This document shows, piece by piece, positions 60,607-64,000 of a DNA stretch of 64,000 nt. The first letter of the stretch is position 1, and every line of letters starts with the position of its first letter. This DNA comes from Megamerina dolium (lineage: Eukaryota > Arthropoda > Insecta > Diptera > Megamerinidae), in the NCBI GenBank assembly GCA_963854835.1, contig OY978525.1:89791807-89855806 (forward strand), given 5' to 3'. The position numbers and the translations under genes are program-made. Below the pieces are notes generated by a model, which searched no databases, was not told the origin of the DNA, and worked only from the letters and a program-made list of their open reading frames with translations.

Positions 60607-61710
60607 CAGCACGACACAATAGAGCAAATTCATCACATTGTTACTCTGATAAAGAACATTTTTGAAGAAAAAAAGTATTGCTCAGCTGTTTTTCTTGATA
60701 TCACTCAAGCTTTCGTTAAAGTATGGCACGATGGCCTTATTTACAAACTCAAACTATTACTGCCTGCAAATGTCTCCACAAGGATTATACAACAAATCCA
60801 TTGGATATTCACGCTGGCGTTCCACAAGGAAGCATTTTGGGCCCCTTACTGTATCTCTTATACACTTCAGATATGCCCAGCAATAACTATACATTCATAT
60901 CGACCTTTGCTGATGATACGGCAATATTGTGCTCTCGCTCTAACCCCATAGAAGCTACTAAAATCTTGCAGACTCATGTCGATTCTCCCGAAATCTGGTT
61001 AGCAAAATGACGCATAAAAGTCAGTGAATCAAAGAGTGTACATGTAACCTTCACACACACAGGATATATACATGTCCCCTAATTAAAATAAATGGCCAAT
61101 CAGTTCCACAATGTTCCTCAACAAAGTACTAAACAGACAGAAGGCTGAAACAATCACAATCACAAAGAGAACTCAGATTAAGCTAAAAATTAATCAGTTT
61201 GGTGGCTGTCACACAAATCTCAGAGTTGAATCACGAATACAAAGTGCTATTATATAAAGCAATCCTGAAGCCAATCTGGACTTATGGTATTCAGTTATGG
61301 GGTACCGAATCTCCCTCAAATATCGAAAAATTGCAGCGAATACAATCCAAGTGCCTGCGTATTATTGTAAACGCGCCTTGATCATGAGGAACGTTAACAT
61401 CCATCGAGATATGAATGTACACACAATTTCTGAGGAAGTTGCAAAACCCTGCAGAAGCTACATTCACAAATTACACAACCATCCGAATCCTCTTGCTAGG
61501 CCATTGTTGCTGAGCACAGGCCATCGACGATTAAGAAGAAAATACACATTGAATACGCTGTGAAATTGCTAAACCTCGCGACTCAACAAATTTTGATGGA
61601 GCATAGAGAATTTACATAATTTTAAGTTAGTTTGTAAGATTTGAATATTTATTGTGAGTTTCTCCGAATAGTAGAAAGATTCAATAAATTCATACTATTG
61701 AAAAAAAAAA
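60607..61710 (+). pseudogene. Jockey-like LINE copy J2, 5'-truncated
   Basis: Sister of J1 in plus orientation. It reads KKYCSAVFLDITQAF (about 60671-60715, motif A), DIHAGVPQGSILGPLLYLLYTSDMP, FADDTAILCSRSNPIEATK (60723-61010, catalytic ADD present), then after shifts EYKVLLYKAILKPIWTYGIQLWGTES (61199-61381) and NHPNPLARPLLLSTGHRRL. The 3' UTR ends attcaataaattcata and poly(A) near 61700. At least three frameshifts or stops and no endonuclease, so it is inactive. It preserves the intact site that shows where the LTR entered J1. Confidence 0.9.
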
Positions 61711-61899
61711 TTTAGTTAAAATTTTTTTAACAGTAATTAGCTTAACACACAGAATTTATTTAAAAATAAAATTCATTACTGGTATTTTGTATCTTAATAA
61801 ATCACTATTTTGTTTTTCAAAATATTTTATACAAAACACCTCTATTAGCTTTTCCTTTAAACCAGCCGTGAAAAGAGTTATTGTTAATCGGGCATCTCA

Positions 61900-62002
61900 G
61901 AAAAAGGCCTTTTAAATAAATTAACGGCCTCTTCAAGTATGTTGGTTTTGATGTAAGTGAACACGAAAAAGTCGGAAGGAGATAAATCAGGCGAATATGG
62001 TC
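61900..62002 (-). pseudogene. Mariner-like transposase scrap
   Basis: Minus-strand codons YSPDLSPSDFFVFTYIKTNILEEAVNLFK are readable. They match the third catalytic block (PYSPDLSPCDFFLFP.IK) of mariner/DD34D-type transposases. Only about 30 codons survive. Confidence 0.65.
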
Positions 62003-62628
62003 AATACTTCGATATATGTCTCTTTCAAATAATCAACTGATTTCAGCGAAAACTTCTAGCGAAGAACTAGTATTATGGAACAAAAAAGAAATCATTTTAT
62101 ATATTTCAATGCTTCGTCAACCCACAAACTTTTATTAGTTTTGATTCACTTTGAAATACACAAACGGACAATTTTCCATCGTGCACATATGAATAAAACA
62201 ATTTACACTAAATTTTTTATTATATAAACGATTTAATGCACATTTTTTACCAATCGATCTAAAATTAACAATAAATAATTAAAGAAATAGATATGTTTGA
62301 AGTTGGTATAGTATATGGTTGTGCTATGGTTATTTAATTACCTTTCCTACAATGCTAACGACAACATCTAATAATATACACGTGAATGATCCATGAATAC
62401 TTTTCTACGACTTTTGCAGTAATTACGTGACGTTAACCTCGTATAATATTTGACAAATGTTTTCTAGGTAGTATAATCATATAATCACAAATATCAGTAT
62501 ATAATTATATCTATGTATATTAAAATGCACCACCTTCTATTGCCTTCTATTGAGCAAAAATATTTTAATAAATGTCAGCGACAACAAATTTTATTTTTCT
62601 ATGGACGGTAAACCATCCCAATTCCACA
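62003..62628. other. No recognisable gene
   Basis: AT-rich. Nothing identified. Confidence 0.4.
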
Positions 62629-62630
62629 TA

Positions 62631-63368
62631 CCACCTTGATCAAAAAAATTCCCGGAACGACCGTGTGGCGCTCCCATCGTTCCAATTTGAGTTCTATTTT
62701 TTTTATTAAGTTGGTACATCTGTTGTTGATATTCCCTGTAAATTTTATCGTCATAGCTTGATATTTGCAAAAGTTACGTAGCCAAAAGTACATCTATCTC
62801 TATGTGTGTTGGCGATTTTTTACAATTTTCAATCAATTTCATGCAAAAAAGACATCGCAAAAGATATGATTTGCGAGGCCGAATCCAATCTCACATTCAT
62901 CAAAAGTATCATTACTGGAGACGAGACGTGGGTTTATGAGTAAGACGGAAAGAGACCAGAATTGTGGGCAGAAAACTCGTGGATTTTGTACCATGATAAC
63001 GCATCTTCCAACAGTGCCATCATTATTCGTAATTTTTTGACGAAAAATGCAACAAATACCACCCAACAGCCACCAAATTCACCTGATTTGGCTCCCTGTG
63101 ACTTCTTTCTGTTCAATCAAGTTAAAAAACCATTACGGGGAACGCATTTCAGCAGCCAAGAGGAAGTAATGGAAAAATCGCAGGAAGCACTGAAATAGAT
63201 GTACTCTTGGCTACGTAACTTTTGCAAATGTCAAGTTATGACGCTAAGATTTAGAGATAATATCAACAACAGATGTACCAACTTAACAAAAAAAAAAAAA
63301 CAGAACTCAAATTGGAACGACGGGAGCGCCACACTGTGGGTATTCCGTTAACTTTTTGATCAAGGTGG
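62631..63368 (+). mobile_element. Mariner derivative with about 170-bp inverted ends
   Basis: Ends ccaccttgatcaaaaa (62631) and tttttgatcaaggtgg (to 63368), flanked by TA. The inverted similarity continues inward for about 170 bp on each side (gttccaatttgagttct, gttggtacatctgttgttg, tttgcaaaagttacgtagcc). Between them lies a deleted transposase. Length is 738 bp, too short for an autonomous copy, so it is an internally deleted derivative. Confidence 0.9.
62850..63198 (+). pseudogene. DD34D-type mariner transposase, internally deleted
   Basis: Reads AESNLTFIKSIITGDETWVYE (first catalytic Asp), then a stop, then directly WILYHDNASSNSAIIIRNFLTKN (second Asp) and NSPDLAPCDFFLFNQVKKPLRGTHF (third Asp) to SQEALK. 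The DNA-binding N-terminus is absent, and so is most of the stretch between the first and second Asp. I count 34 residues between the second and third Asp (HDN to PDLAPCD), the classical mariner spacing. This differs from the DD41D copies elsewhere in the window. It is not functional, though the long ends could be mobilised by a relative's enzyme. Confidence 0.88.
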
Positions 63369-63370
63369 TA

Positions 63371-64000
63371 TTTGCTAAATATTATTTACTTGCTAAAATC
63401 TTAGATAAATTACCATTTCACAAATTAACAGTTACAAAATAATATATAGCAAAAACACAAGTAGAAATAAACAACAAAACTGAATTAAAAATAAGCTTAC
63501 AATGACGAAAGAATGGAAACAAGGTCGTAAAAAATGCTGCCATTTCCGTATCATACAAGCTGATACACTTAAGAATATCAAATATAAATGATATACCCAT
63601 ATGATAAAATTTTCAATTTCCTGTTCTTTCTACATAGAGGCTGATTGAATGAAAACAAATTTGAAAAGTACAATAATGTGAAAGCAAACGTGTACAAGGA
63701 TGAAGAAAAGTATACCTACCACCCAAACTCTTATAAATTCATAAAAGCATAACAGATCGGTTTAATTTATTATTAACAAAAATATTTGAAAGCTCGTTGG
63801 CTTCCTCATTGTACTTACATTTGAACACATACATTACATATATGTACGTGAACTATAGCTGGACACAAAATCTACAAATAAGTATTGTCGCTTGGCACTT
63901 TGATAGAAAATTCGTAGTTCACTATAAGAAAGACAGTTTCACGAAACCAATTTAAGTGAAAAATTATTTCAGTTTCACCTTTTGACTTAATTTTTATTTA
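63371..64000. other. No recognisable gene
   Basis: AT-rich, with nothing identified up to the window edge. Confidence 0.4.

Overview
The window looks like AT-rich dipteran nuclear DNA. A tephritid fruit fly is the best guess (inference): its repeats include DD41D transposases resembling the rosa mariner of Ceratitis, RTE-type and jockey-type non-LTR elements, a tRNA-derived SINE and piggyBac relics. I found no host protein-coding exon, tRNA, rRNA or CRISPR array that I could defend. Every convincing coding signal belongs to a mobile element. The window is best read as intergenic or large-intron DNA that has taken several waves of insertions.

Layout. 1-540 is a piggyBac transposase relic. 1764-3263 is the first copy of a non-coding dispersed repeat ('family R') with a terminal hairpin and inverted ends. 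3548-3636 is a long (TA)n tract. 4719-5654 is an internally deleted piggyBac-type element with TTAA duplications and matching ends. A decayed SINE lies at 6424-6722. 7128-10504 is an RTE-like retrotransposon with one uninterrupted 992-codon frame and an 11-bp target-site duplication (TSD). A truncated sister copy sits in a CA/TA microsatellite at 10801-11456. 15246-18243 is a third, deleted copy.

The middle holds mariner fragments (19950-21080), a SINE split by a second LINE (21628-24881), an RNase H-bearing LINE tail (27531-28487), a jockey-like relic (29315-30464), and a nearly complete DD41D mariner (32558-34162) that carries a SINE. At 34279-40193 a family-R repeat is split by a fourth RTE copy. 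The 5' end of that RTE copy has since been tandemly duplicated as a 977-bp unit. Another family-R copy follows at 40205-41492.

The right third is quieter: a mariner fragment (43735-44035), a SINE (45704-46054) and a LINE relic (46745-48061), then about 6.3 kb with nothing recognisable. After that comes a nest at 54771-57801: a mariner holding a jockey-like LINE that itself holds a solo LTR, plus a SINE. Further mariner relics, another jockey-like copy (60607-61710) and a long-TIR mariner derivative (62631-63368) close the window.

How the parts relate. The autonomous-type element is the RTE copy at 7128-10504. The other RTE copies carry large deletions, frameshifts or 5' truncations. The SINEs have no protein and must have borrowed LINE machinery; which LINE is not shown here. 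The mariner, piggyBac and family-R units are cut-and-paste or non-coding passengers. The nesting gives relative ages: mariners and family R are older, then SINEs, LINEs and the LTR, and the 977-bp tandem duplication is the youngest event.
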